A stretch of DNA of 64,000 bases from Candidatus Binatia bacterium (lineage in GTDB: Bacteria > Desulfobacterota > Binatia > UBA12015): assembly GCA_029243485.1 (NCBI GenBank), contig JAQWRY010000079.1, forward strand, positions 62,001-126,000. The letters run 5' to 3'. Made by a program: the position numbers and the translations under genes. The notes below the pieces were generated by a model. That model was given only the letters and a program-made list of their open reading frames with translations, ran no database searches and was not told the origin of the DNA. This document shows, one piece after another, positions 62,818-64,000 of the stretch (position 1 is the stretch's first letter; every line of letters begins with the position of its first letter).

Positions 62818-63835
62818 CTACTTACAGTGGCGGGGGGGCGACGAAACGAATCCTCTCGACGCACACGAGTGCCAGCGCGCAACCTGACCCTCTTTCAAGG
62901 GCTGTTGCATCGTCCGCGGTTCGTCTGGGTACATCGACGAGACCCATTCGCCGTAGCCGTTGAAGATCGGCGTCGGGAAGATCTCCCTGGGCTTCGTGCC
63001 GAGCCAGCAGGCGTGGCCCTGATCCCAACGTGGATGCGGAATCTTCGGGTCCACGTTCGGCGAGAAGCCGTACGCGTAACCGTAGGGAGGAACGGACCAG
63101 AAGGTCGGTGGCTGGCGCTTCATGAGCTGAATCGACACGACCGATTTCGCGCCCTTGTAACCGTACTTACAGGGCAGGACCATTCGGGCCGGCGCGCCGT
63201 TTTGTTTGAGAAGTGGGTGGCCGTACATCCCGGTCGCGACGAAGGCGAGTGGGTTCGTCTCCTCATCGATGCGCAGCACTGACGAACCGAACGAACTTGG
63301 CGTCGGACGTCGGCTCGACGCGCTCGAGGAGCTTCGCGAGCGGCACCCCAACCCACGGCACGTTCATCACCCAACGTTCCACGCACCGAAACGCGTACAG
63401 CCGTTCCTCCAGACCGATCGCGTTGATCGCGTCGAGATCGAACGTCGTGGGCTTGTTGCACTCACCACTCACCTCGACCGCCCAGGGCTCGACTTCAAAG
63501 TCATTCGTGAGCGGGCAAACGAAGCCCCCCTCCCCAAGCAGGAACTCGTAGAAGTTGTTGTGGGACCCCGCTTCCTTCTCGGCGATCGTCTTCTGGAGCT
63601 GATCCCTCGGGAGGGGGAAGGCCGCGCTCTTCTCGATCTTCGTGCCCACGGGGTACTTGAAGGGCGGCCGCAGGAAATCTGGCGCGGACGTTTCCGCGTT
63701 TGCCCACCGCGCGCCCAAGCCAAGCAGCGGCGGCGCGGCGCCCGCCCGCCCGAAGCACATCCCGCCGCCCTACGAACACCTCGAACGGTGTGATCCACGG
63801 GGCTGTTCCTCGGCCGGGAAATCGAACTTGCTCAT
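62818..63835 (-). pseudogene. Frameshifted msrP-like molybdopterin reductase
   Basis: Start ATG 63835 with GGGAGGA upstream encodes MSKFDFPAEEQPR, then frames shift: WITPFEVFVGRRDVLRAG, then SAPDFLRPPFKYPVGTKIEK through LYAFRCVERWVMNVPWVGVP (Mo-ligand Cys) to 63263. Another frame then reads LRIDEETNPLAFVATGMYGH, then FNGYGEWVSSMY near 62930. All the main parts of the periplasmic methionine-sulfoxide reductase catalytic subunit (MsrP/YedY) are present in order, but at least three indels are needed to restore it. Either a recent pseudogene or a locally error-rich sequence. No msrQ partner is visible. Confidence 0.75.
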
Positions 63836-63869
63836 CTCGGTTCCTCCCGGCCCGAGTCGGTCCGAACGT

Positions 63870-64000
63870 TCAGGCGTTTACGAGAGGAGCGACTTCCCGC
63901 ATGAACAATTCGAGCTGATCCACCTGCTCGTGGACCGAACGGGCGCGAAGGCGGACGCCCATGTGATTCACGCCGAGGGCCTTCGCTGCGCGGAGCGGCT
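63870..64000 (-). CDS. LLM class oxidoreductase, C-terminal part (cut by window end)
   Basis: The last 43 codons of a minus-strand gene: AAKALGVNHMGVRLRARSVH, then QVDQLELFMREVAPLVNA and stop. This is the ending of luciferase-like (LLM) flavin-dependent oxidoreductases (GvnH.qvrf.sR..dE..dQ...F..eVaP). The rest lies beyond the window. It is a second LLM enzyme in the region, located just upstream of the msrP remnant. Confidence 0.6.
   Translation of the reverse strand, partial: PLRAAKALGVNHMGVRLRARSVHEQVDQLELFMREVAPLVNA

Overview
The window is about 64 kb of high-GC, densely coded bacterial chromosome. It has no rRNA, tRNA, phage, transposase or CRISPR that I can recognise. Several traits point to a deltaproteobacterium-like lineage in the Myxococcota/Binatota neighbourhood: many acyl-CoA dehydrogenases and crotonases, DUF4215-type Cys-rich secreted proteins, MopE-like and DUF4331 remnants, a cyclase-AAA-TPR protein, many lipoproteins with Gly/Pro/Thr linkers, TonB-dependent receptors and PhyH, SDR and LLM enzymes. 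This placement is inference; no phylogenetic marker was compared.

Layout. 0-5.3 kb: a lipoprotein, a crotonase, a DUF3300/DUF2950 secreted pair and purU. 5.4-11.2 kb: a TetR regulator with a DUF3604 protein, divergent from a TonB-dependent receptor. 11.4-14.3 kb: two decayed loci, a multicopper oxidase/outer-membrane barrel and a DUF4331/MopE protein, flanking an intact PhyH dioxygenase. 14.4-22.6 kb: CoA-thioester catabolism, with two pairs of acyl-CoA dehydrogenases, an enoyl-CoA hydratase and an SDR. 22.7-27.5 kb: a sulfatase-fold protein and a large cyclase/ATPase/TPR protein. 27.5-33.1 kb: a cobalamin riboswitch, a BtuB-like receptor overlapped by a beta-propeller lipoprotein, then a PHM-like copper monooxygenase lipoprotein. 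33.2-37.7 kb: thioesterase, GST, a TerB-COQ4-like protein, two small proteins, and amidohydrolase and Ser/Thr kinase remnants. 37.7-50.5 kb: a serine-hydrolase lipoprotein with an acyl-CoA synthetase, GT9, an HtrA protease, LLM oxidoreductase, SMP-30, SCP2, MtaB, SnoaL and VOC proteins, with remnants of thioesterase, histidine kinase and patatin genes between them. 51.4-59.7 kb: an export-rich block with a CocE-type hydrolase lipoprotein, a 940-residue Cys-rich protein and two tandem PQQ-like propellers. 59.8-62.2 kb: a sulfotransferase and a polysaccharide flippase. 62.2-64 kb: a degraded secreted protein, a frameshifted msrP and the end of an LLM gene.

The picture is an aerobic heterotroph degrading lipid- or steroid-like acyl-CoA substrates, with TonB-dependent uptake and a large secreted protein complement. 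The most unusual unit is the riboswitch-controlled BtuB/propeller-lipoprotein pair, which resembles the Bacteroides BtuB-BtuG arrangement in an apparently unrelated lineage. About ten gene remnants mark this as a region of active turnover, although some frameshifts could be assembly errors.
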